Positions 1 to 9,682 are shown, counted from the first letter of the stretch. The stretch: DNA of 64,000 nucleotides from Streptomyces griseosporeus (GCF_014656055.1 NZ_BNBR01000001.1:868001-932000), one strand, 5' to 3'. Translations and numbers: made by a program. The notes: generated by a model not told the origin, from the letters alone.

Positions 1-3000
1 TCTCGCGGATGGTCAGGCCGGTGAGGAACATGACGAGGCGGTCGACGCCGATGCCGAGGCCGCCGGTGGGCGGCATGGCGTACTCGAGGGCGTCGAGGAA
101 GTCCTCGTCCAGCTCCATCGCCTCGGGGTCGCCGCCGGCGGCCAGCAGGGACTGCTCGGTGAGGCGGCGGCGCTGCTCGACGGGGTCGGTCAGCTCCGAG
201 TAGGCGGTGCCCAGCTCGGTGCCGAAGGCGACGAGGTCCCAGCGTTCGGCGAGCCGCGGGTCGGTGCGGTGCTGCCGGGTGAGCGGGGAGACGTCGGTCG
301 GGAAGTCCTTGTAGAAGGTGGGCAGCTGGGTCCGCTCCTCGACCAGGCGCTCGTACATCTCCAGGACGACGTCGCCGTGGCCGTCGTCCGCGGTGTACGG
401 CACCCCGGCCCGGTCGCACAGCAGGTGCAGCCGGGCCAGTTCGGTGCCGGCGTCGATCTCCTCGCCGAGTGCCTCGGAGATCGCGCCGTAGACGGTCTTG
501 ACGGGCCAGGGTCCGGAGATGTCGTACTCCCGGCCGTCCTTGCGGGCGACGGTGCTGCCGAAGGCGGCTGTGGCTGCGCCCTGGATCAGTTCGCGGGTGA
601 GGTCGAGCATCACGTCGTAGTCGGCGTGCGCCTGGTAGGCCTCCAGCATCGTGAACTCGGGGTTGTGCTTGTAGGAGACGCCCTCGTTGCGGAAGGTGCG
701 GCCCATCTCGAAGACCTTCTCCAGGCCGCCGACGCACAGCCGCTTCAGGTACAGCTCGGGCGCGATGCGCAGGTACAGGTCGAGGTCGTAGGCGTTGATG
801 TGGGTGGTGAAGGGGCGGGCGTTGGCGCCGCCGTGGATCTGCTGGAGCATCGGCGTCTCGACCTCCAGGTACCCGCGCTCCAGCAGGCCCTGGCGCAGGG
901 CCTGGACGGCGGTGGAGCGGGCGCGGACCACGTCGCGGGCGGCGGGGCTGGTGGCCAGGTCGAGGTAGCGCATGCGCACCCGGGCCTCGGGGTCGGCGAG
1001 GCCGCGGCGCTTGTCGGGCAGCGGGCGCAGGCACTTGCCGGTGAGCTGCCAGGAGGTGACGAAGACGGTCGGTTCGCCCTTGTCGCTGACGCCGGCCCGG
1101 CCGGTGGCGCTGATGTGGTCGCCGATGTCGGTGTCGGCGCGGAAGCGGGCGAGGGCGGGGCCGGACCCGTCGCGGGTCAGGGCGAGCTGATGGTCGCCGG
1201 ACCAGTCGCGCAGCACGACGAAGACGATGCCGCCGAAGTCCCGTACCAGCATGATCCGGCCGGCGACGGTGACCTGGTCGCCCTCGCGGACCTCGGCGAG
1301 CGCGTGGGTGCGCGGCGGTACCCCGACCGGGTAGGGGTCGGTGCCCTCGGCGCGCAGCCGGTCGAGGGTGCGGCGGCGGACGCGGACCTGCTCGGGCAGG
1401 CCCGCGTCCGCACCGGCGGGCCCGGCCTCGTCCCCTCCGGCGAGGCCGAGTTCCGCGAGCGGCGGCAGCCCTTCCGTGGTGGCGGGCCGCCGCGCCCCTT
1501 TCGGGTGCCCCTTTCCGCGGAGTTTTCGCAAGGACGGTACGGAGACGAAGCCCTCGGCGATGCCGGAGGCCAGGCCGATGCGGGCGAGGGCGGCGGCATC
1601 GCCGTAGCAGAGGAAGCGCGGGTACCACTCGGGGCGGTACTTGGCGTTGGACCGGTACAGGGCCTCCAGCTGCCACCACTTGGAGAAGAACAGCAGCAGG
1701 CGGCGCCAGAGCCGGAGGACGGGTCCGGCGCCGATGCGGGCGCCCTCCTCGAAGACCGAGCGGAAGACGGCGAAGTTCAGGGAGATGCGGCGCACGCCCA
1801 GTTTGGGTGCGACGGCGACCAGTTCGGCGACCATGAACTCCATCACCCCGTTGGGGGCGGCGCGGTCACGGCGCATCAGGTCCAGGGAGACGCCGTCACG
1901 GCCCCAGGGCACGAAGGAGAGCAGGGCGAGGAGGCGGCCGTCGGCGTCGAACGCCTCGACGAGCAGGCAGTCGCCGTCGGCGGGGTCGCCGAGCCGGTCC
2001 AGGGCCATGGAGAAGCCGCGTTCGGTCTCGGTGTCGCGCCAGGCGTCCGCCTTGCGGACGATCTCCTCCATCTCGGCGTCGCTGAGCGCGGCGTGGCGGC
2101 GGATGCGGCAGGTGGCGCCGGTGCGGCGGACCCGGTGCACGGCCTGGCGGGTGACCCGCATGTCGCGGCCGTCCAGGTCGAAGGCGGCCACCGGGAGGAT
2201 CGCCTCGTCGCCGAGCTGGAGGGCGCCGAGTCCGGCGCGCGCGTAGGCGGTGGCGCCGTCCTCGGAGGCGCCCATCACGGCCGGCACCCAGGCGTAGCGG
2301 CGGGCGATGCCGAGCCAGGCGGCGATGGCGTGCGGCCAGGCCTCACGGTCGCCGACGGGGTCGCCGCTGGCGAGGCACACCCCGGCCTCGACGCGGTAGG
2401 TGACGGCGGCCTTGCCGCTGGGCGAGAAGACGACGGCCTTGTCGCGGCGGGTGGCGAAGTAGCCGAGGGAGTCCTGCTCGCCGTAGCGGCCGAGGAGGGC
2501 GCGGATGCGCAGTTCCTCGTCGTCGTGGAGGGCGGCCTCCAGGCGCTGGGAGCGGAAGAGGGTGGCGGCGGCGTTCAGCAGGGCCAGCGCGCCGAACAGG
2601 CCGAGCAGGAAGAACAGGGCGCGCGGCGGGCGGCCGTCGAAGGAGCCGGCGTCGACCAGGCCGCCGAGGACGCGGTTGGCCGCCCAGGCGAGGCGCTGGC
2701 CGCGCGGCAGCGTGCCGGGGAACAGCTCCACCAGGCCCCAGCCGAGCAGGATCGCGATCCCGAGCCCGGCCAGCAGCACGCCGAGGGCGCGGCCGGCGGC
2801 GGCGCGCCGGGAGGCTGCGTAGAACTCCCGCCGGGCGAGGATCAGCAGGCCGAGGGCGAGGGCGCAGACGATCAGCGAGGGCAGGGAGTCGGCGTAGTAG
2901 CCGAAGGCGACGCCGAGGGCGTCGGTGAGCACCAGCAGGCCCAGGTAGACCACGACCAGCCACCAGGCGACCTTCTTGCGGGCGGCGGTCGCGCCGGCCA

Positions 3001-3247
3001 GCAGGAACAGGAAGACGGCGTAGGCGAGGTTGGCGCTGACCGGGACGATGAGCAGGTCCAGGGCGTGCACCACCGGGCGCAGCAGCCGGCGCAGCGGCGG
3101 GATCAGGGCGAGCAGGACGCACAGCAGGGCGAGGGCGCCGAAGAAGGTGGCGAACGCCTCGGGCACCCGGCTGAGGAAGCCGCGCCCGGGCGGCCGTATC
3201 GGCCCCTGGGTGTCCCGTCCCGCGGCGGCTTCCACGGTGGCACTCAT
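1..3247 (-). CDS. lysX: Bifunctional lysylphosphatidylglycerol synthetase / lysyl-tRNA synthetase, 3' end cut by window
   Basis: Fusion enzyme that charges tRNA-Lys and transfers the lysine to membrane phosphatidylglycerol, lowering surface negative charge. About 1082 residues are visible from an ATG at 3247; the stop lies outside the window. Residues 22-215 form a run of membrane helices, about 236-563 is an MprF-like aminoacyltransferase domain, an OB fold follows near 655-720 ([11 protein letters not shown]), and then a class II synthetase core with motif 2 ([20 protein letters not shown], near 855) and motif 3 ([13 protein letters not shown], near 1063). The order MprF-then-LysS is the LysX arrangement of actinobacteria. 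The frame is open throughout, with no interruption seen. It is divergent from the universal stress gene, 88 bp away. It is probably an accessory to a separate house-keeping lysS elsewhere. Confidence 0.95.
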   Translation of the reverse strand, partial: MSATVEAAAGRDTQGPIRPPGRGFLSRVPEAFATFFGALALLCVLLALIPPLRRLLRPVVHALDLLIVPVSANLAYAVFLFLLAGATAARKKVAWWLVVVYLGLLVLTDALGVAFGYYADSLPSLIVCALALGLLILARREFYAASRRAAAGRALGVLLAGLGIAILLGWGLVELFPGTLPRGQRLAWAANRVLGGLVDAGSFDGRPPRALFFLLGLFGALALLNAAATLFRSQRLEAALHDDEELRIRALLGRYGEQDSLGYFATRRDKAVVFSPSGKAAVTYRVEAGVCLASGDPVGDREAWPHAIAAWLGIARRYAWVPAVMGASEDGATAYARAGLGALQLGDEAILPVAAFDLDGRDMRVTRQAVHRVRRTGATCRIRRHAALSDAEMEEIVRKADAWRDTETERGFSMALDRLGDPADGDCLLVEAFDADGRLLALLSFVPWGRDGVSLDLMRRDRAAPNGVMEFMVAELVAVAPKLGVRRISLNFAVFRSVFEEGARIGAGPVLRLWRRLLLFFSKWWQLEALYRSNAKYRPEWYPRFLCYGDAAALARIGLASGIAEGFVSVPSLRKLRGKGHPKGARRPATTEGLPPLAELGLAGGDEAGPAGADAGLPEQVRVRRRTLDRLRAEGTDPYPVGVPPRTHALAEVREGDQVTVAGRIMLVRDFGGIVFVVLRDWSGDHQLALTRDGSGPALARFRADTDIGDHISATGRAGVSDKGEPTVFVTSWQLTGKCLRPLPDKRRGLADPEARVRMRYLDLATSPAARDVVRARSTAVQALRQGLLERGYLEVETPMLQQIHGGANARPFTTHINAYDLDLYLRIAPELYLKRLCVGGLEKVFEMGRTFRNEGVSYKHNPEFTMLEAYQAHADYDVMLDLTRELIQGAATAAFGSTVARKDGREYDISGPWPVKTVYGAISEALGEEIDAGTELARLHLLCDRAGVPYTADDGHGDVVLEMYERLVEERTQLPTFYKDFPTDVSPLTRQHRTDPRLAERWDLVAFGTELGTAYSELTDPVEQRRRLTEQSLLAAGGDPEAMELDEDFLDALEYAMPPTGGLGIGVDRLVMFLTGLTIRE

Positions 3248-3335
3248 GCCTCCGACTGTAGGAAGGTCCCCGGCTCCTCGCCCGTCGAGGCGCCCGCCGG
3301 GCTCCCGGAGGGGCGCCCTCCGATAGCCTCGGCTC

Positions 3336-3812
3336 GTGACGGAACAGCACTCTCACCAGTTCGACTCACACCAGTTCGAACGGGGTACGGACGGGCCGAA
3401 GGTGATCGTGGTCGGGGTGGACGGCTCCGACTCCTCGCTCCGTGCCGCCGCCTACGCCGGCGGCCTGGCCCGGCGGCAGCGCGCCCTGCTGGCCGTCGTG
3501 TACGTGCAGCCGGTGATGGCGGCGGGCGCGGCGTTCGGCGCGCCGGTGGCGGAGACGACCGACGAGATCGCGGAGAACCTCGTCCAGCAGATCCGGGAGG
3601 CCGCCGAGCGGGTGAAGGGGATATTCGACGTGCGCTGGGAGTTCCACACCTTCCGCGGCGATCCCTACAGCGGTCTGGTGAAGGCGGCCGACGAACTGAA
3701 GGCGGACGCGGTGGTGGTGGGCGCCTCGGAGCAGGCGGGGCACCGCATCATCGGCTCGGTCGCCGTCCGGCTGGTGAAGGCGGGCCGCTGGCCGGTGACG
3801 GTGGTGCCGTAG
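3336..3812 (+). CDS. Universal stress protein (UspA family)
   Basis: Single-domain cytoplasmic Usp protein of 158 residues from a GTG start. After a short polar N-terminus, [13 protein letters not shown] (about 22-34) is the first beta strand with the conserved Asp. [16 protein letters not shown] near the C-terminus matches the ATP-binding pattern G-2x-G-9x-G(S/T), with glutamate-alanine in place of the usual polar residues. This suggests an ATP-binding type Usp with a role in stress or dormancy, though the binding is inferred. It is divergent from lysX and convergent with the HbpS-like gene, separated by a strong hairpin. Confidence 0.88.
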   Translation: MTEQHSHQFDSHQFERGTDGPKVIVVGVDGSDSSLRAAAYAGGLARRQRALLAVVYVQPVMAAGAAFGAPVAETTDEIAENLVQQIREAAERVKGIFDVRWEFHTFRGDPYSGLVKAADELKADAVVVGASEQAGHRIIGSVAVRLVKAGRWPVTVVP

Positions 3813-3830
3813 CGCCGGTGACGGTGGTGG

Positions 3831-3881
3831 CGTACCGCCCGGGAGACCGGGCGGTACGGCGATGGCGTGCGTACCGCCCGG
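3831..3881. terminator. Convergent-gene terminator with a duplicated arm
   Basis: CGTACCGCCCGG (3831-3842) pairs perfectly with CCGGGCGGTACG (3847-3858) over 12 bp around a GAGA loop. The left arm is repeated exactly at 3870-3881, so the middle arm could pair either way. It lies between the stops of the stress gene and the HbpS-like gene and can serve both strands. Confidence 0.75.
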
Positions 3882-3913
3882 ACAGTGCGGCGCTCACCGG
3901 TGGGCGGCGGGGG

Positions 3914-4486
3914 TCAGCCGCCGTTGCTGATCGCGTCGGCACCGGCGCGGGCGAACTTCTCGTCGAGGTCGCCGGAGGGGGCGCCGGCCACACCGATGCC
4001 CGCGATCGGGGCGCTGTCCTTCGCGACCGGGGCGCCGCCGGCGAGGAACAGGGTGCCGGGGATGTCCTTCAGGTTCGGCGCGGACTGCAGGCGCTTGGCC
4101 AGCTCGGAGGTGGGAGCGTTCCACGACACGGCGGTGTAGGCCTTGCGGATCGCGGACTCGTAGGACTGGGGGCCGGCGCCGTCGCCGCGCAGGGTGACCA
4201 CGGTGTTGCCGTTGCGGTCCACGACCGCGACGGTCACCCGCTGCCCCTCCTTCTCGGCGGCGTCCAGCGCGGCCCGCGCGGCGTCGGTGGCCGCGTCGAC
4301 CGTGAGGTGGTCGCTGGAGAAGGTCGCCTTCGCCTTCAGCGCGGCCGGGGCGGCGGCGGGCGCGGCGGCCGGGGCGTCGGCGGAGGCGGAGACCGCGCCG
4401 GCCAGGCCGGCGCCGAGGGCGGCGAGGAGGGCGGCCGAGCTGAGGACCTTGGTGCGGGTGGTGAACTTCTTGGCCTTGTGCTGCAT
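3914..4486 (-). CDS. Secreted HbpS/GlcG family protein
   Basis: 190-residue exported protein of the HbpS/GlcG (DUF336) family; the relative in Streptomyces reticuli binds haem and signals to the SenS-SenR two-component system. The ATG at 4486 is chosen because AGGGAG lies 8 bases upstream and the protein then begins with a normal signal peptide (MQHKAKKFTTRTK, hydrophobic core LLAALGAGLAG, cleavage after SASA). The mature part has the family pattern: LTVDAATDAARAALDAAEKEG, VAVVDRNGN, YTAVSW and GGAPV...GIGVAGAPSGDLDE. No senS/senR pair is next to it, so the haem-sensing role is family inference only. It could be a simple cofactor-binding stress protein. Confidence 0.85.
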   Translation of the reverse strand: MQHKAKKFTTRTKVLSSAALLAALGAGLAGAVSASADAPAAAPAAAPAALKAKATFSSDHLTVDAATDAARAALDAAEKEGQRVTVAVVDRNGNTVVTLRGDGAGPQSYESAIRKAYTAVSWNAPTSELAKRLQSAPNLKDIPGTLFLAGGAPVAKDSAPIAGIGVAGAPSGDLDEKFARAGADAISNGG

Positions 4487-4614
4487 GGCGGACGACTCCC
4501 TGTCGTGACACCGGAACCCTCGTCGGGGGGTTCCGCCGGCGCTCCCTGCGCTGTGTCTCCACCTTCCGCCGGGGAACCCGGCGGCCCCGTCGACGTCCCG
4601 GCTGCTCCCGGCGA

Positions 4615-4651
4615 CCGCATCGGACGACGGGCGGGTCATCCGATCGGACGA
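4615..4651. promoter_or_regulatory. Possible operator upstream of the HbpS-like gene
   Basis: TCCGATCGGA (4639-4648) is a perfect 10-bp palindrome flanked by GGGTC and GACCC arms. The word ATCGGACGA also occurs twice, 24 bases apart (4619-4627 and 4643-4651). The site lies between the divergent HbpS-like gene and the permease gene. No regulator is identified. Confidence 0.35.
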
Positions 4652-4767
4652 CCCCGGTGGGCGCGTGAGCCGGTAGCCGCGTCGTGCGTGGCGTCTTCCC
4701 AGGGACGGCGCGCTGCGTCATCATGATCCGCCGTCAGCCGTTTGCCGATCGCGAAGAGGTGAGGCGC

Positions 4768-6198
4768 ATGGCCGGGCTCCGCATGGGTGAGGGCATTCTC
4801 CGCCGCAAACCCATCGAGCACATCGAGGAGACGGAAGTCGGCGAGGGCACCCGGCTGGAGCGGTCGCTCGGGCTGTGGCAGCTGACCGCGATCGGGGTGG
4901 GCGGCATCATCGGCGCGGGCATCTTCACGCTCGCGGGCACGGTGGCCAACGGCACGGCCGGGCCGGCGGTGGTGGTGTCCTTCCTGATCGCGGGCGTGGC
5001 CAGCGCCTGCGCCGCGCTGTCGTACGCCGAGTTCGCGGGGCTGATCCCGAAGGCGGGGTCGGCTTACACCTACGGGTACGCGGTGCTCGGCGAGTTCGCC
5101 GGGTGGTTCATCGGCTGGGACCTGCTGCTGGAGTACACGGCGATCGTGGCGGTGGTCGCGATCGGCATCTCCGGCTACTTCAGCTTCCTGGTGGAGGAGA
5201 TGGGCGCCGATCTGCCGCAGTGGATGCTGGGGGCGCCCGGCACCGGTGACGGGCACCGGGTGGACCTGTTCGCCGCGCTGCTGTGCCTGCTCATCGCCTA
5301 CCTGCTCAACCTGGGCATCCGCAACGCCGCCCGGTTCGAGACGGCGGTCGTGGTGCTGAAGGTACTGGTCGTGCTCCTGGTCATCGGCGTCGGCGTGTTC
5401 CACATCAACACGGACAACTACCACCCGTTCTTCCCGTTCGGCATCAGTGGTGCGTTCACGGGTGCGGCGACGGTGTTCTTCGCGGTCTTCGGCTACGACG
5501 CGATGTCGACGGCGGCGGAGGAGTCCAGGGACGCGCAGCGGCACATGCCGAAGGCGATCCTGTACTCGCTGGCGATCTCGATGGTCCTGTACGTGGCGGC
5601 CTGCCTGGTGCTGACGGGCATGCAGGACTACAAGGACATCGACAAGGAGAGCGGGTTCTCCACGGCGTTCAAGTCGGTCGGGCTGAGCGGGCTCGCGGAC
5701 GTCATCGCGGTCGGCGCCATCATCGGCATCCTCACGGTCATGTTCACGTTCATGCTCGGCGTAACCCGGGTGTGGTTCTCCATGTCCCGGGACGGCCTGC
5801 TGCCCCGCTGGTTCGCCAAGACGCACCCCACGCGGCACGTGCCGACGCGCGTGACGTGGATCGTCGGCGTGGCGTCGGCCGCCATCGCGGGGTTCGTCCC
5901 CATCGGCGAGGCGGCCGAGCTGACCAACATCGGCATCCTGCTGGCGTTCGTGGTGGTGTGCACGGCGGTGATCGTGCTGCGGTACCGGCAGCCCGGCCTG
6001 CCGCGCACCTTCCGCACGCCGTGGATGCCGTTCGTGCCGGCGCTGGGCGTCGGCTTCTCGATCTGGCTGATCACGTTCCTGCAGTGGCAGACCTGGGTCC
6101 GGTTCGCGGTGTGGTTCCTGATCGGCCTGGTGGTGTACTTCGGGTACTCGTACAAGCGGTCGGCGCTGGCGTCGCCGCAGCACCGGGACGATCGGTGA
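4768..6198 (+). CDS. APC superfamily amino acid permease (cationic amino acid transporter type)
   Basis: 476-residue inner-membrane permease with about twelve hydrophobic segments. It imports amino acids, probably by proton symport or exchange. The start at 4768 follows GAGGTGAGG at good spacing; longer in-frame starts upstream have no such site. The N-terminal cytoplasmic tail (RRKPIEHIEETEVGEGTRLERSLGLW) and the first helix with GVGGIIGAGIFTLAG are the APC consensus loop that contacts substrate. FFAVFGYDAMSTAAEES (about 245-261) is the family helix 6 motif. This resembles the CAT/YfnA branch, but substrate cannot be read from sequence. It is convergent with the CapA-like gene, separated by a hairpin. 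Confidence 0.9.
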   Translation: MAGLRMGEGILRRKPIEHIEETEVGEGTRLERSLGLWQLTAIGVGGIIGAGIFTLAGTVANGTAGPAVVVSFLIAGVASACAALSYAEFAGLIPKAGSAYTYGYAVLGEFAGWFIGWDLLLEYTAIVAVVAIGISGYFSFLVEEMGADLPQWMLGAPGTGDGHRVDLFAALLCLLIAYLLNLGIRNAARFETAVVVLKVLVVLLVIGVGVFHINTDNYHPFFPFGISGAFTGAATVFFAVFGYDAMSTAAEESRDAQRHMPKAILYSLAISMVLYVAACLVLTGMQDYKDIDKESGFSTAFKSVGLSGLADVIAVGAIIGILTVMFTFMLGVTRVWFSMSRDGLLPRWFAKTHPTRHVPTRVTWIVGVASAAIAGFVPIGEAAELTNIGILLAFVVVCTAVIVLRYRQPGLPRTFRTPWMPFVPALGVGFSIWLITFLQWQTWVRFAVWFLIGLVVYFGYSYKRSALASPQHRDDR

Positions 6199-6202
6199 GA
6201 GG

Positions 6203-6219
6203 CCGGGGCGGCGCCCCGG
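6203..6219. terminator. Short convergent terminator hairpin
   Basis: CCGGGGC (6203-6209) pairs with GCCCCGG (6213-6219) over a GGC loop. It lies between the permease stop and the CapA-like stop. Like most Streptomyces terminators it has no U tract. Confidence 0.5.
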
Positions 6220-7377
6220 TCACTGGGCCATCCGCAGGCCGTCCTTGGCCGCGCCGCGGCTGAGGACGACCTCGCGGATGCGGTCGCGGACGCCGCGCAC
6301 GTCGGCGCCCTGGGCGAGGGCGCGGTTGAGGTTCACCACGCGGCCCGCGTCGACGTCGAACAGCTGCGGGAGGAACTCGGCCCGGGTCACCTCCCAGCGG
6401 CCGCCGGGCCGGCGCGGCGGGGCGAAGGTGAAGCGGGCGACGGACGACTGGTTGCCGCGCGGGTCCTCCACACCGCTGTGGTCGAACATCTCGCCGGCGA
6501 TCTGGTCGCCCATGCCGTACACCACCCAGGTCCCGTTGACCTTCTCGTACGCCTGCGGGACGTGGGCGTGGGTGCCGAGGATCAGGTCGATGTCGGGGCG
6601 GCCGTCGCTGCGGGAGGCAGTGAGGACGCGGGCGAGATCCAGCTGCTGCCGGTCGGGGGCGTCCTGCCACTCGGTGCCCCAGTGCACGGAGACGACGACC
6701 ACATCGGCGCCTGCCTTGCGGGCGGCCCGGGCGTCGGCGACGATCCGGGCCGGGTCGATCAGGTTGACGGCCCAGGGCTGCCCGGGCGGCAGGGGGTAGC
6801 CGTTGGTGCCGTAGGTGTAGGCGAGGTGGGCGACCATCGCGGGTCCGGCCCGCAGCAGGGTGACGGAGTTGGCCTCGGCCTGGGTGCGGGCCGAGCCGGC
6901 GTGCCGCACGCCGGCCCCGTCGAGGGCGTCCAGGGTGTGGCGGATGCCGTCGGCGCCGTCGTCGAGGGTGTGGTTGGAGGCGGTGGAGCAGCCGTCGTAG
7001 CCGGTCGCGGCGAGGGCGTCGGCGATCTCGGGCGGGGACTTGAAGGCGGGGTAGCCGGTGTAGACGCCGTCGGCGCCGTAGACGGTCTCCATGTGGCACA
7101 GCGCCAGGTCGGCGCGGGAGACGACGGGCTTGATCCCGGCGAGCATGGGCTTGAAGTCGTAGCCCGTGCCGCCCGCGTCGAAGCGGGCGCGGTCGATGAT
7201 CGAGGTGTGCGGCAGGACGTCGCCGGAGGCGACGAGTGTGAAGCCGCGGTCCGTGGAGGACGGGGCGGGCCGTCCGGTGCGGGCGGACGTGTCGTGGTCG
7301 TGGGCCTGGCAGGCGGCGGCCGCGGCGAGGACGGCCGTCAGGGCCAGGGCCACCTGGTGTCTGCGTGCGATCATCAC
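6220..7377 (-). CDS. CapA/YwtB-type metallophosphatase-fold lipoprotein
   Basis: 385-residue protein of the PGA-synthesis CapA family, a calcineurin-like fold used in poly-gamma-glutamate export or capsule handling. A lipoprotein signal peptide is visible: MIARR, a hydrophobic stretch, then AAAC with the lipidated Cys at residue 23. Fold motifs occur in order: SGDVLPH (about 51-57), ASNHTLDDG, VSVHWGTEW and GTHAHVPQ, supplying the usual Asp, Asn-His, His and His-x-His positions. No pgsB or pgsC gene is next to it, so a poly-gamma-glutamate role is not supported by context. Many actinobacteria carry such orphan CapA lipoproteins of unknown substrate. Confidence 0.88.
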   Translation of the reverse strand: MMIARRHQVALALTAVLAAAAACQAHDHDTSARTGRPAPSSTDRGFTLVASGDVLPHTSIIDRARFDAGGTGYDFKPMLAGIKPVVSRADLALCHMETVYGADGVYTGYPAFKSPPEIADALAATGYDGCSTASNHTLDDGADGIRHTLDALDGAGVRHAGSARTQAEANSVTLLRAGPAMVAHLAYTYGTNGYPLPPGQPWAVNLIDPARIVADARAARKAGADVVVVSVHWGTEWQDAPDRQQLDLARVLTASRSDGRPDIDLILGTHAHVPQAYEKVNGTWVVYGMGDQIAGEMFDHSGVEDPRGNQSSVARFTFAPPRRPGGRWEVTRAEFLPQLFDVDAGRVVNLNRALAQGADVRGVRDRIREVVLSRGAAKDGLRMAQ

Positions 7378-7498
7378 TCACCCCAGTGCGGTGATATTTA
7401 CCCACGAATAGGTACGAGGTTCACCGGCGCCCCAAACGGCCCCGGCGCCCCTTTGACCCGTCCGGTGGCCGCTGACGGAGGGTCACAGTCCGATCACG

Positions 7499-7522
7499 AC
7501 CGTTCGTCGAACCGTTCGTCGA
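7499..7522. repeat. Perfect 12-bp tandem repeat before the sigma factor gene
   Basis: ACCGTTCGTCGA occurs twice head to tail with no gap (7499-7510, 7511-7522), 74 bases before the sigma factor start. It may be a regulator-binding site or part of an autoregulated promoter. Nothing in the sequence decides between these. Confidence 0.5.
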
Positions 7523-7595
7523 CGCGATCGACCGTCCGCCGCACGGCCGTGCGCCCGCCCTGTCCGAAACCCTCACGCTGCGGTGCCATACGCGC

Positions 7596-8147
7596 ATGAC
7601 GGCCGGAACCACTCTCACCACCACGGCGACGACCGCCGAACACGAGCTCGCCGCGCTGCAGCGGGAGCACGGCAGGCCCCTGTTCGCGCTGCTGCTCAGG
7701 CTCTGCGACGGCGACCGGCAGCGCGCCGAGGACCTCGTGCAGGAGACGCTGGTGCGCGCCTGGCAGCATCCCGAGGCGCTGCGCGCCGACTCCTTCGACT
7801 CCGTACGCCCCTGGCTGATGACGGTCGCGCGGCGCCTGGCGATCGACGCGCGCCGGGCCCGGCAGGCGCGGCCCGCGGAGATCGGCGACGCGGTCCTCGA
7901 CCACGCCGCGCCGGTGTGCGCCGATCACGCCGAACGGGCGGCCGCCGCCCTCGACGTCCGCGAGGCTGTGAAGACACTCACTCCGCAGCACCGTGAAGTC
8001 CTGGTGCTGGTGTATTTCCAGGGGGCCAGCGTGGCGGAAGCGGCGCAGACCCTGGGCATCCCGCCCGGTACCGTGAAGTCCCGCGCGTACTACGCGCTGC
8101 GCGCCCTGCGCCGGGTGCTGCCGGGATACGCGGCCGACCTGCGGTGA
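7596..8147 (+). CDS. ECF-type RNA polymerase sigma factor
   Basis: 183-residue group IV sigma factor with only regions 2 and 4. Region 2 runs from about residue 26 to 92 (ALLLRLCDGDRQRAEDLVQE, VRPWLMTVARRLAIDARR). Region 4 covers about 128-178 (LTPQHREVLVLVYFQGASVA, LGIPPGTVKSRAYYALRALR), the DNA-binding helix-turn-helix. Its likely antagonist is the zinc anti-sigma factor at 9032, although another gene lies between them. No extra C-terminal domain is present. The trigger is unknown. The pattern resembles SigK/SigL-type factors, but I do not assign a symbol. Confidence 0.92.
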   Translation: MTAGTTLTTTATTAEHELAALQREHGRPLFALLLRLCDGDRQRAEDLVQETLVRAWQHPEALRADSFDSVRPWLMTVARRLAIDARRARQARPAEIGDAVLDHAAPVCADHAERAAAALDVREAVKTLTPQHREVLVLVYFQGASVAEAAQTLGIPPGTVKSRAYYALRALRRVLPGYAADLR

Positions 8148-8233
8148 AACGCATGTGACGGTCAAGCCTTCGCAAAGCGCCTTGCTGCGGACCATGGTTG
8201 AGTAATCGGCTGTCTCCATCCGTGTTCCGGAGG

Positions 8234-8255
8234 GGGATCCGGCGAGGCGGATCCC
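8234..8255. other. Hairpin downstream of the sigma factor gene
   Basis: GGGATCCG (8234-8241) pairs perfectly with CGGATCCC (8248-8255) around a six-base loop. It lies 87 bases after the sigma stop and 48 before the next start, so it could be a weak terminator or a leader structure. Confidence 0.4.
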
Positions 8256-8302
8256 GGCCCGGCAGCGGGCGACGCGCACGCACCGGAGGAAGGCAGGAAG
8301 GG

Positions 8303-8818
8303 ATGCTGCACAGAGGTCATCAGAGCACGGACGGCACCGACGGCGGTGAACTGACCGTCCCCATGGCCTGGTTGTACGCCGAGTACATCGCGGACGAGCT
8401 GCTGCGCACCGGCGACCTCATGCCGCCCACGTCCTTCGAGTTCCGGGCCGGCCGTGACGCGCTGGCGCTGACCGTCTTCCTGTCGGACACCGACGGCGAG
8501 CTGTCCGGCATCCGGGTCGTCACCCAGCTGGAGATGTGGCTGTCGCTGACCGCCTACGACCAGCCGTGGCAGGAGTGGGTGCGCGAGCGGCTCGCCGAGC
8601 TGACCGCCGAGGCGGCCGCGACGGGCCGGCCCGCGCCCGATCTGGAGCTGGCCGGGGCGGCCTGGCGCTGGCTGGAGGAGACCGAGCTGCTCGCGCCCGA
8701 TCTCGACGCGGTGCCGGGCGGGGCGGGGGTGTTCGGCGAGGACGACGGGCCGAAGGTGTGGACGCCGGCGTGGCGGCTCGGGCTGCCGCTCGGGCACCTG
8801 GCCATCCACCTGTTCTAG
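8303..8818 (+). CDS. Conserved-looking hypothetical protein between sigma and anti-sigma genes
   Basis: 171-residue soluble protein that I do not recognise. The ATG at 8303 follows AGGAAGG and is preferred over upstream in-frame starts. The protein is acidic, with no signal peptide or membrane span. It has readable structure: helical VPMAWLYAEYIADELLRTG, a beta-rich centre (FEFRAGRDALALTVFLSDTD), LEMWLSLTAYDQPWQEWVRE, and a C-terminus PAWRLGLPLGHLAIHLF. Its position suggests co-expression with the sigma system, or a separate transcription unit after the hairpin at 8234. Function is not inferred. Confidence 0.75.
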   Translation: MLHRGHQSTDGTDGGELTVPMAWLYAEYIADELLRTGDLMPPTSFEFRAGRDALALTVFLSDTDGELSGIRVVTQLEMWLSLTAYDQPWQEWVRERLAELTAEAAATGRPAPDLELAGAAWRWLEETELLAPDLDAVPGGAGVFGEDDGPKVWTPAWRLGLPLGHLAIHLF

Positions 8819-9031
8819 CCGCGCCCTCCTCCGGTGCCGCCCCCGGTCGCCTGTCCTCCGGCCGGTTTCGGCCACTTTCCGGAAATCCCGCAGGGGGACC
8901 AATCCGGGGGCCGTCCCGCTCCGAATCTCTTGGTTGCGATTCTGCGCGGGGCTTGAGTGATTCGGCGGTCCGGTGCGTACGGGTGGGAGCAAGGAGTAAC
9001 CCCACCCCCACTCAACGGCACGAGGATGCGC

Positions 9032-9682
9032 ATGAGGTCCCTGGAGAGGCATCGCGACGTCGCCGCGTACGCGCTCGGCGTGCTGGACGAGGCGGACGCC
9101 TTCCGCTTCGAGGACCACCTCATGGAATGCGTCGACTGCTCCGCCCGGGTGACCGAATTCGGTCCCGTGACACGGCAGTTGATGCTCTACCGGCGGGCGA
9201 CACCGCGCACCGTGCACCCCGCGGCGCGGCCCGGTCCGCGGCTGCTCGACCGGCTGCTGGCCGAGATCACCGCCCGGCACCGCCGGGCGCGGCGGAGGCT
9301 GCTGTACGCCGTGGCCGCGTCGGTCGTCTTCGCGGTCGCCGGGCCGGCGACGGCCCTCCTCGCGAGCGGTGGCCCGCACCCCGTCCGCGTCGCCGCGACC
9401 GACGAGCGCACCGGCGTGTGGGCGCAGGTCACCACCGCGGACGAGGACTGGGGCAGCCGGGTGGAGCTGACCGTGAAGGACGGGGCGGGCCCGCGGACCT
9501 GCCGGCTGGTCGTGATCGGCCGGGACGGCTCCGAGGAGACCGTGACGAGCTGGCGCGCCCAGCAGCACGACGCCCGTCCCGACACCGTCGAGGGCGGCGC
9601 GGCCCTGCACCCGGACGAGATCGCCCGCTACGAGGTCCGCACGGCGGACGGCGAGCACCTGGTGACCCTCAGCCCGCGCTGA
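9032..9682 (+). CDS. Zinc-binding anti-sigma factor (zf-HC2 type), membrane-anchored
   Basis: 216 residues from the ATG at 9032; ACGAGG lies six bases upstream, better spaced than for the ATG at 9026. The N-terminus carries the ZAS pattern: RHRDVAAYALGVLDE, then HLMECVDC (H-x3-C-x2-C), which binds zinc and clamps ECF sigma factors. One membrane span follows (LLYAVAASVVFAVAGPATALL, about 90-110), and the outer part (about 110-216) resembles RskA/anti-sigma K C-terminal domains. The likely partner is the ECF factor at 7596. It would hold the sigma factor at the membrane until an outside signal triggers proteolysis; that is family knowledge, not visible here. Confidence 0.88.
   Translation: MRSLERHRDVAAYALGVLDEADAFRFEDHLMECVDCSARVTEFGPVTRQLMLYRRATPRTVHPAARPGPRLLDRLLAEITARHRRARRRLLYAVAASVVFAVAGPATALLASGGPHPVRVAATDERTGVWAQVTTADEDWGSRVELTVKDGAGPRTCRLVVIGRDGSEETVTSWRAQQHDARPDTVEGGAALHPDEIARYEVRTADGEHLVTLSPR

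Noticed and set aside
269..4726. A 1485-residue open frame on the plus strand, opposite lysX and other genes
   Set aside because: It is antisense to lysX and to the HbpS-like gene, whose proteins match known families; long antisense frames are common at this GC content.
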